From an uncultured Eubacteriales bacterium (lineage in GTDB: Bacteria > Bacillota > Clostridia > Lachnospirales > Bianqueaceae): a stretch of DNA of 32,125 nucleotides. The DNA is taken from positions 1-32,125 of the forward strand of contig ONBQ01000044.1 of the NCBI GenBank assembly GCA_900316145.1, read 5' to 3'. Of this stretch, positions 24,017 to 31,421 are shown one piece after another (within the stretch, counting starts at the first letter, position 1; every line of letters starts with the position of its first letter). The position numbers and the translations under genes were made by a program. The notes below the pieces were generated by a model. That model was not told the origin of the DNA and did not search any database. It was given only the letters and a program-made list of their open reading frames with translations.

Positions 24017-24060
24017 AAGGGCCGCTGCAGTTCCAACAGCAACTGCAGCGGCCCTTTCGT
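24017..24060 (+). terminator. Strong terminator of the MsmK-type gene
   Basis: A perfect 16-bp stem (24017-24032 with 24041-24056, core GGGCCGCTGCAGTT) with an 8-nt loop is followed by TTTCGTTTG. It ends the plus-strand transcript. Confidence 0.92.
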
Positions 24061-24111
24061 TTGTGTAAAAGACTTAAAAACTATCTATTAAATCTCGAAT
24101 CTGGCTAAGAA

Positions 24112-24173
24112 AAAAGACCTGGAGCGAAAAACGTTCGATCCCGTAAGATCAAAGTTTTTCGCCCGGGTCTTTT
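24112..24173 (-). terminator. Terminator of the MacB-like ABC operon, near-symmetric
   Basis: Long imperfect arms, AAAAGACC...GCGAAAAAC (24112-24132) and GTTTTTCGC...GGTCTTTT (24154-24173), pair with a small central mismatch. The loop contains GATC repeats. The hairpin directly follows, and touches, the stop codon of the permease. A-runs and T-runs on both sides could stop transcription from either direction. Confidence 0.8.
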
Positions 24174-25419
24174 ATTCATATCGAAGTGCTTCGATCGGAT
24201 TCAGGTTGGACGCCTTGATGGATGGAACCAGTCCGAAGATGATACCGATCAACATAGAGAAGATCACGGAGATCAGGATAGCCGGCGTGCTGATCGCGAC
24301 CGGAACACCGGCCAGGACCGAGATCACGCGGGAAAGCCCGATCCCAAGGATGACACCGATGGCGCCGCCGATCATGGAAAGCATGGCTGCCTCGGTCAGG
24401 AATTGTCCCAGGATGCGGCGCTTTCTGGCGCCTAAGGCCTTTTTCAATCCGATCTCACGGGTACGCTCTGTGACGGAGACCAGCATGATGTTCATGACGC
24501 CGATGCCGCCTACCAGCAAGGAGATGGACGCGATACCGATCAACATGGTGTTGGTAGAGGAGGACAGCTGCTGGATCTGAGCTGCCTCATCGGACAGGTC
24601 ATTGGCCTGGTATTTGTAAACATCGGAGGCGCCTGACATCCGCTTCGTCAGGAGCTCCTGCGTTTTTTTACCGGCCTGGGTCATATCATCCGTGCTTTTG
24701 GCTTTTACGATGACATATTCCGGCTCATCATATTTGAAGATCACCGGCCACATCTGCTTGGGAATGTAGATCCCGCCGGCCGTATTCTGCATATACATGT
24801 AATAGTCTTCGATGGAATTGATCACCGGCTCAAACTTGCTCTTCTGGCTGACCACGCCGATGATGATAAAGGGCGTGCCCATGATGTCCAGTGTCTTTCC
24901 GACCGGGTTTTCATTGCCAAACGTGCCGGTAAACGACTCATCGATGATGGCGAAGGCCTTTCCGGTCGTTAAGTCGCTTTGGGAAAAACCGCGTCCCTTG
25001 GTGACCTGCAAGCCGGATGTCTGGAAATAATCCGAATCGATCCCGTAGATGGACGCATCGATCGAAGTATCGCCATAGAAGATATTGCCGGAGTAATCCC
25101 GACGGTTGACAAAGGTTACGGATTCGACTTCATCCAGAGCGAGGATCTGCTCACGCACCTCGGGAGTGAGCGGAGGCAGACCTTCCGGGACATCCTGATA
25201 GCTGAAATCGGCAGGCCAGCTGTCCTGATACAACTGTACGGTGACCGTATTGGTACCGGAACCGATCAGGTTGTTTTTGATCTGTTCATTGGTGCCCTTG
25301 ATCGTGGATACGATCGCGATGATGGCGGCGATTCCGATGATGATGCCCAGCATGGTCAGGAAGCTGCGCATCTTATGACTCCAGATCCCTTTCAAAGAAA
25401 GGCGTATGTTTTCTAACAT
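24172..25419 (-). CDS. MacB-like ABC transporter permease
   Basis: This 415-aa membrane protein has the MacB/FtsX layout: one span at about 20-40, a large extracytoplasmic domain (about 45-285) and three spans at about 290-315, 345-370 and 378-400. The VGGIGVMNIMLVSVTERTREIGLKKALGA region (starting near 303) is the family hallmark that contacts the ATPase. Such permeases act mechanically with an adaptor to expel peptides, toxins or drugs, or to signal. It is the last of four genes, starting 21 nt after the second adaptor with GGAGG about 10 nt upstream. No ATPase domain is fused to it, as usual in Gram-positives. Confidence 0.92.
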   Translation of the reverse strand: MLENIRLSLKGIWSHKMRSFLTMLGIIIGIAAIIAIVSTIKGTNEQIKNNLIGSGTNTVTVQLYQDSWPADFSYQDVPEGLPPLTPEVREQILALDEVESVTFVNRRDYSGNIFYGDTSIDASIYGIDSDYFQTSGLQVTKGRGFSQSDLTTGKAFAIIDESFTGTFGNENPVGKTLDIMGTPFIIIGVVSQKSKFEPVINSIEDYYMYMQNTAGGIYIPKQMWPVIFKYDEPEYVIVKAKSTDDMTQAGKKTQELLTKRMSGASDVYKYQANDLSDEAAQIQQLSSSTNTMLIGIASISLLVGGIGVMNIMLVSVTERTREIGLKKALGARKRRILGQFLTEAAMLSMIGGAIGVILGIGLSRVISVLAGVPVAISTPAILISVIFSMLIGIIFGLVPSIKASNLNPIEALRYE

Positions 25420-25440
25420 AAAGATGTGACCTCCTTTCTC

Positions 25441-27294
25441 TTAATAGGACGGATAGTCCGCGTGTTTGGTTTCGGCGCCTTCCCGGACTGTCTTGCCATA
25501 GGGGAACGCGATCTCGTCTTCGACAGAGAGCCCGGCCATGATCTCGTAATAATCGCCCCAAAGCATGCGGCCGGTGCGGACATACTGTTTTTTCAGCCTC
25601 TCGTTTTCATCCCGCTTCATAACATAAGAACCGGAATCATCCTTGCGGATCATATAACGTGGCAGGAACAGTCCGCCGCCCCCTTCGTTGGACTGAGGCA
25701 GTGTGACTTCGCAATATTCACCGATCGTAAGCTGAACGTCCGGATCATCGACCGAAGCATGCACCGGATAGAAAGAACTATTCGGATTGCCGGGACCCCA
25801 GGCGTAATATCCTTCCACCGGCGTGGTCTCGATCTCGGAAACGGTGGCGGTGAAACTCATGCCGCTTTCATAAGCGAATACGCTGAATGTTTCACCCGGC
25901 TGAACATCTTTGAGACTGGACTCGCTGACAAAAGCTGTCATGGAGTAGCTTTCCGCACCTTTAACAGAGAGCAGTACATCGTTGGCAACGAGCTTGGCCG
26001 GATCACCGATGGCGGATACGACACCATCGATCTCAGCTGTGACCTCGCCGGTCTTGCTGATCAGCTTATCTTTTTCATACTGGAGATTCAATTCTCTCAG
26101 ATCCAGCTGCATGCTGACGATCTGCTTTTGCCGCTCCAGGATCATTTCAGCCAGCTCTTTCTTGGTGTACATATAGTTTTCGCCAGGGTTGGCGGGCATG
26201 TTGTCATGATAGATGACTTCATACCGTTCATACATCATAGGCGTGCAGGTGACGAGCTGTCCATAGGCGTGCTTGAGAACGGAGAAATCCACGGAAATGC
26301 CGTCGCCGGTGAATTCCAGTCCTTCCATCAGATCCCAATCCTCGTCGATGGGCTCCACCATGACTTTTTCTTTCTTGTTTTGCACGAAGCGGGGGCCGGC
26401 GCCGACACTGCTGCCCGGCTGTTCAATACCGGTGTCTTCTTCGGAAGGATCTGATTCCGGCTCGGGAGAAGGTTCCGGTTCGGAAGACTCTGACTCAGAG
26501 GATTCCGGTTCAGAAGAGGATTCCGAAGAGGATTCTGATTCCGAAGAAGAATCCGGCGTGGAGGAGTCGGAAGAATCATCCGGCTTGGAGTCATCTTTGC
26601 TTTCATCTTCGTCCGGAACGTCGATCTCTTTCTCTTCCGGTTCCGGAAGGAGCGTGCCATCCACGATAAAGCTTCCATACATGGTATCTTCTTCATACAA
26701 TTGGAATTCGGCCGTCAAGCCGCTGGAACGCAGCCACTGCAGGAATTCCTTGGTAACACGCGCGCCACGCTGGCAGCGGAACAGCATATCATAGGAAGCC
26801 TCCGGCTGAGAAGGCGTCCCGACATCGATGACGGAATTGAAGGAGAGGGGACCATGATCGATCGTTTCTTCGGTAGGCTGAGGAGCCCATTCGGCCGGGG
26901 CCAAGGAACGATATCGGGCAATGTCGTCGTTTGCCTTTTTTATGTTGTTTTCCATGACGCCGATGCGCGCTTCATCCGCCTGAAGGGTCAGTTCAAAAGA
27001 GGTGGTATCATAGACCAGCAAGACATCTCCCTTTTTAACACTTTGACCTTCTTCGACCGCGATGTGGTCGATCAGCCCTTCCCGCATATGGATCTCCTGC
27101 ACTTTGCCGGATGTGATCTGACCGCTGACGGTGCTGGTATCGCCCCAGTATTCGGTCATCAGATTGGAGACAGGATAGACTTCGATGATATCAGTGTTAT
27201 GGCTGCGCCAGATCGCGTAGCCACCGCCGCCAAGCCCGCCCAGAAGGGCAAGGATCAGGACGGTCACCAGAATGATTTTTTTTGTTTTTTTCAT
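25441..27294 (-). CDS. HlyD/MacA-like adaptor with large acidic insertion (second adaptor)
   Basis: This 617-aa envelope protein is anchored by one N-terminal span (about 7-30). A split biotinyl-lipoyl domain (DHIAVEEGQSVKKGDVLLVYD near 76-96, and EIDGVVSAIGDPAKLVANDVLL near 421-442), short coiled-coil arms (about 100-128 and 375-413) and beta-barrel domains to the C-terminus follow. Between the arms sits an unusual insertion (about 131-370): folded-looking flanks around a low-complexity Ser/Glu/Asp/Pro stretch (about 217-295). Typical adaptors have only a helical hairpin here. GGAGGG lies about 9 nt before the ATG. It lies between the ATPase and the permease in a four-gene operon and would form the extracytoplasmic conduit, though no outer membrane exists to dock to. 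Confidence 0.85.
   Translation of the reverse strand: MKKTKKIILVTVLILALLGGLGGGGYAIWRSHNTDIIEVYPVSNLMTEYWGDTSTVSGQITSGKVQEIHMREGLIDHIAVEEGQSVKKGDVLLVYDTTSFELTLQADEARIGVMENNIKKANDDIARYRSLAPAEWAPQPTEETIDHGPLSFNSVIDVGTPSQPEASYDMLFRCQRGARVTKEFLQWLRSSGLTAEFQLYEEDTMYGSFIVDGTLLPEPEEKEIDVPDEDESKDDSKPDDSSDSSTPDSSSESESSSESSSEPESSESESSEPEPSPEPESDPSEEDTGIEQPGSSVGAGPRFVQNKKEKVMVEPIDEDWDLMEGLEFTGDGISVDFSVLKHAYGQLVTCTPMMYERYEVIYHDNMPANPGENYMYTKKELAEMILERQKQIVSMQLDLRELNLQYEKDKLISKTGEVTAEIDGVVSAIGDPAKLVANDVLLSVKGAESYSMTAFVSESSLKDVQPGETFSVFAYESGMSFTATVSEIETTPVEGYYAWGPGNPNSSFYPVHASVDDPDVQLTIGEYCEVTLPQSNEGGGGLFLPRYMIRKDDSGSYVMKRDENERLKKQYVRTGRMLWGDYYEIMAGLSVEDEIAFPYGKTVREGAETKHADYPSY
26410..26646 (-). repeat. Low-complexity region encoding a Ser/Glu/Asp/Pro-rich linker
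   Basis: Degenerate repeats of TCC/GAA-type codons encode about 79 residues dominated by Ser, Glu, Asp and Pro, with recurring SSES, PESS and EPE units. It is an in-frame, coding low-complexity region of the second adaptor. Such tracts can vary in length between strains by slippage. Confidence 0.8.
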
Positions 27295-27311
27295 CAGGCA
27301 TTCCCTCCCAT

Positions 27312-27974
27312 CTATACGAAACGGCCGTCGCGGATCATCATTTGACGGTGCGCATGGGCCGCGATCTCCGGCTCATGGGTGATCATGATAATGGTGACGC
27401 CTTGCTCATTAAGTTTCTGGAAGATATCCATGACCTGCTCGCCGGAAGCGGTATCCAGAGCGCCGGTGGGCTCATCGGCTAAAAGCAGGGCCGGTTTTAA
27501 TACCATGGCCCGGGCAATGGCGACACGTTGCTTCTGACCGCTGGAAAGTGCCGTAGGCTTAAAATACATACGGTCCTCCAGACCGACTTGTGTCAAGGCT
27601 TCCTTCGCGCGTTCCAGCCGTTCCTTTTTATGGACACCGGCATAGAGCATGGGAAGCGCAACATTTTCTAAAGCGCTTTCCCTCGGAAGAAGATTGAAAT
27701 TCTGAAAAACAAAACCGATGGTCTTGTTGCGGATGACGCTGAGAGAAGAGTCGCTGCGGCCGCAGATCTCCTCCCCGTTCAGAAGATAAGAGCCGGAAGT
27801 CGGCACATCCAGACAGCCGATGATATTCATCAGCGTGGACTTGCCGGAACCGGAGGGCCCCATGATCGCCAGATACTCGCCCTCTTTGACCTGAAGGTCG
27901 ATATCGAAGAGCACCGGGACCAGCTGTTTGCCCTCATCATAGCTTTTGTTGATTTTGTTCAGTTCTACGATCAT
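27312..27974 (-). CDS. MacB/LolD-type ABC ATPase with an altered signature motif
   Basis: This 220-aa cytoplasmic ATPase has Walker [10 protein letters not shown] (39-47), Q-loop in VFQNFNLLPRES, Walker [16 protein letters not shown] and H-loop MITHEPEIA. The family-typical IGCLDVPTSG segment follows Walker A. The signature reads LSSGQKQRVA (143 onward) instead of LSGGQ, so the second Gly is Ser145. Overall length and motifs otherwise match MacB/LolD-type ATPases, so the protein is probably active, though with possibly altered nucleotide sensing. It starts 9 nt after the first adaptor with AAGGTG upstream and would pair with the permease at 24172. Confidence 0.92.
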   Translation of the reverse strand: MIVELNKINKSYDEGKQLVPVLFDIDLQVKEGEYLAIMGPSGSGKSTLMNIIGCLDVPTSGSYLLNGEEICGRSDSSLSVIRNKTIGFVFQNFNLLPRESALENVALPMLYAGVHKKERLERAKEALTQVGLEDRMYFKPTALSSGQKQRVAIARAMVLKPALLLADEPTGALDTASGEQVMDIFQKLNEQGVTIIMITHEPEIAAHAHRQMMIRDGRFV

Positions 27975-27983
27975 GATGGCACC

Positions 27984-29300
27984 TTACCCTTCCGGGACCT
28001 CTTCCACATAAGGTTCCTCGGGCATCTCTTCTTCGAAGCCGCCCTCCTCGTAACCGCCTTCTTCATAACCGCCTTCTTCGTAGTATTCTTCACCGCCCAT
28101 GTTTTCCGGGTCGGTAAAGTCGGTCATTTCGTCCTCATCAAAGACATACTCGGTCGTGGTGGCAGCGCCTTCCCGGCAGCTTTCATCCGGCCAGGCGATG
28201 TAATCATCAGCAGAGAGTCCGGACAGGATCTGCCATTCATCCAGGTCCGCGTCATATTCGCCCAGTTCCAGCTTGCGCTTTTCCAGACGCTTGCCTTCTT
28301 TGCAAGCCCAGATAAAGGTCCCGGATTCTTCCTGCAGCAGCCAGCCGGAGCTTAAATACAGACCTTCTCGGGCTTCCTGCTGACCGTAATCCATTTCGAT
28401 CGTAACATGCTGACCCAGCATCAGACCTTCCGGATCCTCCAGATCGATATAGAAAGGATACTTGGAGGCATGCTCGCCGCCGCCGTCATAATACATGTTG
28501 TTTTCGTTATTCTCGACCTGTGTATCGATGGCGGAGATCACGCCGGACCAGGTCATGGTGTCATCGATACGGGAGTGGATGATGACCGGCAGACCCACAG
28601 CGATGTTCATGATATTCTGCTCGCTGATGGTGCCCTTGACTCTGAGGTCTCCATCCGCCAGGATAACGATAAAGGCAGACTCGCCATTCGGATCGACGGT
28701 AGGATTGAGCGGGTCGCCGACAGAGGTGATGGTGCCTTCGATGGGAGAGAATACGGTAGAGTTTTCCGCGGAAGCTCTTAATCCTTCGATATCCCGCTCT
28801 TTGGTCTTGATGGTGTATTCGGCCTGCGCCACTTCCGCCTGCAGTTCCTTGATCTGGGCGGAGAAGCCGGGCTTATCGCTGTCTTTAGCCTTGTTCATAT
28901 CCTTTTCCAGCTGCGCGATCTGCTCGTTGTCATTGGCGATGGTCTGATTCTGGCGTTCGATCTCCAGCTCGGCGGATTGGATATCCAGCTCGATGGCGGC
29001 TGTGTCATAGGAGAAAAGAGGGTCTCCCTCTTTGACATGATCGTCCTCCGCAACGAACAGTTCATCCAGCTGCTTGTTGGAATCAAACGTTACTTTTTCA
29101 GTCTTCTGCGTTTCGATGATACCGCTGTAGCGATTGACCGGAATGGTGCCGGTACCGGTCAGATCCCCCACGTTCTGAACGAAGACCGCATCCTCGGATG
29201 AGACCGCGGCACGTTGGGTAAAGTACCAGTAGGCGCCGCCTCCTGCCGCGAGCAGAAGAAGGATCAGAACAAGGATCAAAATGGTTTTCTTGCGTTTCAT
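27984..29300 (-). CDS. HlyD/MacA-like adaptor with an EEGGY repeat tail (first adaptor)
   Basis: This 438-aa protein has one N-terminal span (about 6-27), a first lipoyl half (VAEDDHVKEGDPLFSYD), a long helical hairpin (about 100-180, rich in Glu, Gln and Lys), a second lipoyl half (FSPIEGTITSVGDPL) and beta-barrel domains. The C-terminus, from about residue 385, is strongly acidic and contains three or four tandem EEGGY/F units before a Pro-Glu-rich end. The protein resembles clostridial MacA-like adaptors more closely than the second adaptor does, because its hairpin is intact. It is the first gene of the operon and follows a promoter with an extended -10. Confidence 0.9.
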   Translation of the reverse strand: MKRKKTILILVLILLLLAAGGGAYWYFTQRAAVSSEDAVFVQNVGDLTGTGTIPVNRYSGIIETQKTEKVTFDSNKQLDELFVAEDDHVKEGDPLFSYDTAAIELDIQSAELEIERQNQTIANDNEQIAQLEKDMNKAKDSDKPGFSAQIKELQAEVAQAEYTIKTKERDIEGLRASAENSTVFSPIEGTITSVGDPLNPTVDPNGESAFIVILADGDLRVKGTISEQNIMNIAVGLPVIIHSRIDDTMTWSGVISAIDTQVENNENNMYYDGGGEHASKYPFYIDLEDPEGLMLGQHVTIEMDYGQQEAREGLYLSSGWLLQEESGTFIWACKEGKRLEKRKLELGEYDADLDEWQILSGLSADDYIAWPDESCREGAATTTEYVFDEDEMTDFTDPENMGGEEYYEEGGYEEGGYEEGGFEEEMPEEPYVEEVPEG

Positions 29301-29379
29301 AGATACATGCTCCTTTATAGGTTTCTAAAGCCTCTCATTGTTTCTGTACAGGTGAAAACGCGCACATCCGCGCATCTTT

Positions 29380-29409
29380 ATGATAGCATAAAATGGGTTC
29401 TTCTGTCAT
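29380..29409 (-). promoter_or_regulatory. Promoter of the MacB-like ABC operon
   Basis: On the minus strand, ATGACA (29404-29409) and TATCAT (29380-29385) are 18 bp apart. The bases before the -10 make TGCTATCAT, an extended -10. A short direct repeat (GCGCA twice, about 29360-29375) lies at the expected transcript start. Confidence 0.55.
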
Positions 29410-29531
29410 TAAAATAGTACTAATAATAATTAAGGAAAGGTTAAGTTTTTTCCGTTTTCGATATTTCATTTCTGCAATATAGGAAGAAAAAATAATTTTT
29501 CCTTTTCTTTTTGGATGTAATGCGTTATAAT
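29410..29531. promoter_or_regulatory. AT-rich divergent control region with GGAAA/TTTTCC palindromes and a -10
   Basis: The segment is very AT-rich compared with its surroundings. It holds two imperfect inverted repeats, GGAAAGG...TTTTCC (about 29433-29450) and GGAAGAAAAA...TTTTTCC (about 29482-29502). A consensus TATAAT at 29526-29531 probably serves the plus-strand regulator gene, but I see no good -35. The palindromes could bind a regulator shared by the divergent operons. Confidence 0.4.
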
Positions 29532-29580
29532 AACTATGTATCTTTAGCATTCTGCCCATTTATGAAAGAGGAGAATTACC

Positions 29581-30678
29581 ATGATATCGAACCAGATCTT
29601 ACAGAGCACCATAGATGGCTTAAAGGCGATTACAAAGCGTGACATTACCGTTCTGGATACGGAAGGCAATGTTCTGGCGACTACGGATGACAAAGCAGTC
29701 GGCATGCATGTAGCATCTGTTCCGGATCTGATCCATTCCAAAGCGGAAAGCATGCTGATCCAAGGATATCAGTATTTTAAAGTATTCGATGAACATACGG
29801 TGGAGTACGTCGTTTCGATCCGGGGTGCGGATGAGGAGGATTACAAGTTCGGCAAGATCGCGGCCTTCCAGTTGCAAGGCCTGCTGGTCGCTTATAAAGA
29901 ACGTTTTGATAAAGACAACTTTATCAAAAATCTTCTCCTTGATAACATGCTTCTGGTCGATATCTATACGCGCGCCAAAAAGCTTCGCATCGACAATAAC
30001 GTCAAGCGCCTGGTCTATCTGATCGAGACCATGGGGGACAAGGATATGCATTCCTCCCTGATGGATGTCCTGCACAACCTGTTCCCAAGCAAGAGCCGGG
30101 ATTACATCACGGCAGTCGATGAAACAAGCATCATCCTGGTCAAAGAGGTCACTGACGGGGATGATGAGGACAGCGCTATCCGCACGGCCCACATGATCGC
30201 CGACACCCTCAGCACCGAAGCTCTCAGCAAGGTGCGCGTGGCTTTGGGTTCGGTGGTCGAGGACCTTAAAGACATTTCCAAGTCCTACAAGGAGGCGAAA
30301 ATGGCCTTGGAGGTCGGGAAGATCTTCTATTCCGAGAAGATGATCGTCAGCTACAACAGTCTGGGAATAGGCCGTCTCATCTATCAGCTGCCCATCTCTC
30401 TTTGCAAGATGTATATCGAAGAGATCTTCCACAACATCCAGCTGAATGATTTTGATGAAGAAACACTCAACACCATCAACAAGTTCTTCGAGAACAGCCT
30501 GAACGTTTCAGAGACGTCCCGCCAGCTTTACATCCACCGCAACACGCTGGTCTATCGTCTGGACAAGCTGCAGAAGAACACCGGGCTTGACATCCGCATC
30601 TTTGAAGATGCCATCACCTTCAAGATCGCGTTGATGGTCGCCAAATACATGAACTACATGGAGCAGAATGACTACTGA
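29581..30678 (+). CDS. CdaR/PucR-family transcriptional regulator
   Basis: This 365-aa protein has an N-terminal sugar-diacid-recognition-like region (ISNQILQSTIDGLKAITKRDITVLD, split here, then GNVLATTD), a GGDEF-like central segment typical of CdaR/PucR proteins (about 165-270), and a C-terminal PucR-type helix-turn-helix (about 305-345: NVSETSRQLYIHRNTLVYRL). Known relatives activate sugar-acid or nucleobase use. Here the gene precedes ftsE-ftsX, an arrangement I recall from other Clostridia. It may therefore respond to a different, perhaps envelope-related, signal, which is inference. AGAGGAG lies 7 nt before the ATG. The gap to ftsE is only 56 nt with no terminator, so read-through is likely. 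Confidence 0.85.
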   Translation: MISNQILQSTIDGLKAITKRDITVLDTEGNVLATTDDKAVGMHVASVPDLIHSKAESMLIQGYQYFKVFDEHTVEYVVSIRGADEEDYKFGKIAAFQLQGLLVAYKERFDKDNFIKNLLLDNMLLVDIYTRAKKLRIDNNVKRLVYLIETMGDKDMHSSLMDVLHNLFPSKSRDYITAVDETSIILVKEVTDGDDEDSAIRTAHMIADTLSTEALSKVRVALGSVVEDLKDISKSYKEAKMALEVGKIFYSEKMIVSYNSLGIGRLIYQLPISLCKMYIEEIFHNIQLNDFDEETLNTINKFFENSLNVSETSRQLYIHRNTLVYRLDKLQKNTGLDIRIFEDAITFKIALMVAKYMNYMEQNDY

Positions 30679-30734
30679 TATAAAGAAAATGACAGCGGTC
30701 AGAAATATCATTATTCTTAACGGGGGTATTTGTT

Positions 30735-31421
30735 TTGATTGAACTTCAGCACGTCACAAAAGTCTATGACGAAAATGTGACAGGTGTCCACGATCTGAAC
30801 ATTAAGATCGAAGATGGGGAATTCGTTTTTCTGGTTGGAGAAAGCGGTTCCGGTAAAAGTACACTGATCAAGCTCCTGATGAAGGAGATCGAGCCGGAGG
30901 AAGGCCGTATCCTCATCGCTGACAAGGATGTCACACATTTAAAGCGCCGCAAAACGCAGGAGCTTCGGCGCAATATGGGCGTAGTTTTCCAGGACTATCG
31001 TCTGCTTCCTAAGAAGACCATCTATGAAAATGTAGCCTTCGCGCTGGAAGCCATCGAGGAATCCACCAAGCGCATGCGCCGTCTGGTTCCTATGGCTCTC
31101 AGCCAGGTAGGCCTCGCTCACAAGTCCAAGTTCATGCCGGATGAGGTATCCGGTGGTGAGCAGCAGCGTACAGCCATTGCCCGGGCTATCGTTAACAACC
31201 CGCCGCTGCTTCTGGCTGATGAGCCTACGGGTAATCTGGACCCGAAGAATTCCAGAGAGATCATGCAATTGTTCGAGCATATCAATCAGGGAGGAACTAC
31301 GGTCGTGATCGCCACGCATGACCAGACGATCGTAGATGAAATGCGTAAGCGTGTTATCCATCTTGAGCACGGCGTTGTTGTCAGCGACGAGCGGGAAGGA
31401 GGATACACCGATGAGAATTAG
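30735..31421 (+). CDS. ftsE: Cell-division ABC ATPase FtsE, TTG start
   Basis: This 228-aa cytoplasmic ATPase partners FtsX to control peptidoglycan hydrolases at the wall or septum. Motifs are Walker [10 protein letters not shown] (about 35-43), Q-loop in [12 protein letters not shown], signature [14 protein letters not shown], Walker [14 protein letters not shown] and H-loop IATHDQTIV. The DYRLLPKKT and VSGGEQQR forms are diagnostic for FtsE. Translation starts at TTG with a GGGGGT stretch about 7 nt upstream, and its 3' end overlaps the ftsX start by 11 nt, so stoichiometry is likely set by coupling. It follows a CdaR-like regulator by 56 nt. Confidence 0.95.
   Translation: MIELQHVTKVYDENVTGVHDLNIKIEDGEFVFLVGESGSGKSTLIKLLMKEIEPEEGRILIADKDVTHLKRRKTQELRRNMGVVFQDYRLLPKKTIYENVAFALEAIEESTKRMRRLVPMALSQVGLAHKSKFMPDEVSGGEQQRTAIARAIVNNPPLLLADEPTGNLDPKNSREIMQLFEHINQGGTTVVIATHDQTIVDEMRKRVIHLEHGVVVSDEREGGYTDEN

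Noticed and set aside
26410-26646. Possible CRISPR-like or satellite repeat
   Set aside because: The repeats are short, degenerate, without uniform spacers, and in frame within an adaptor gene.
26273-26794. 173-codon antisense open frame rich in Ser, Glu and Gly opposite the acidic linker
   Set aside because: It is the mirror of the low-complexity repeat in the adaptor gene. Repeats of this kind leave all frames open.
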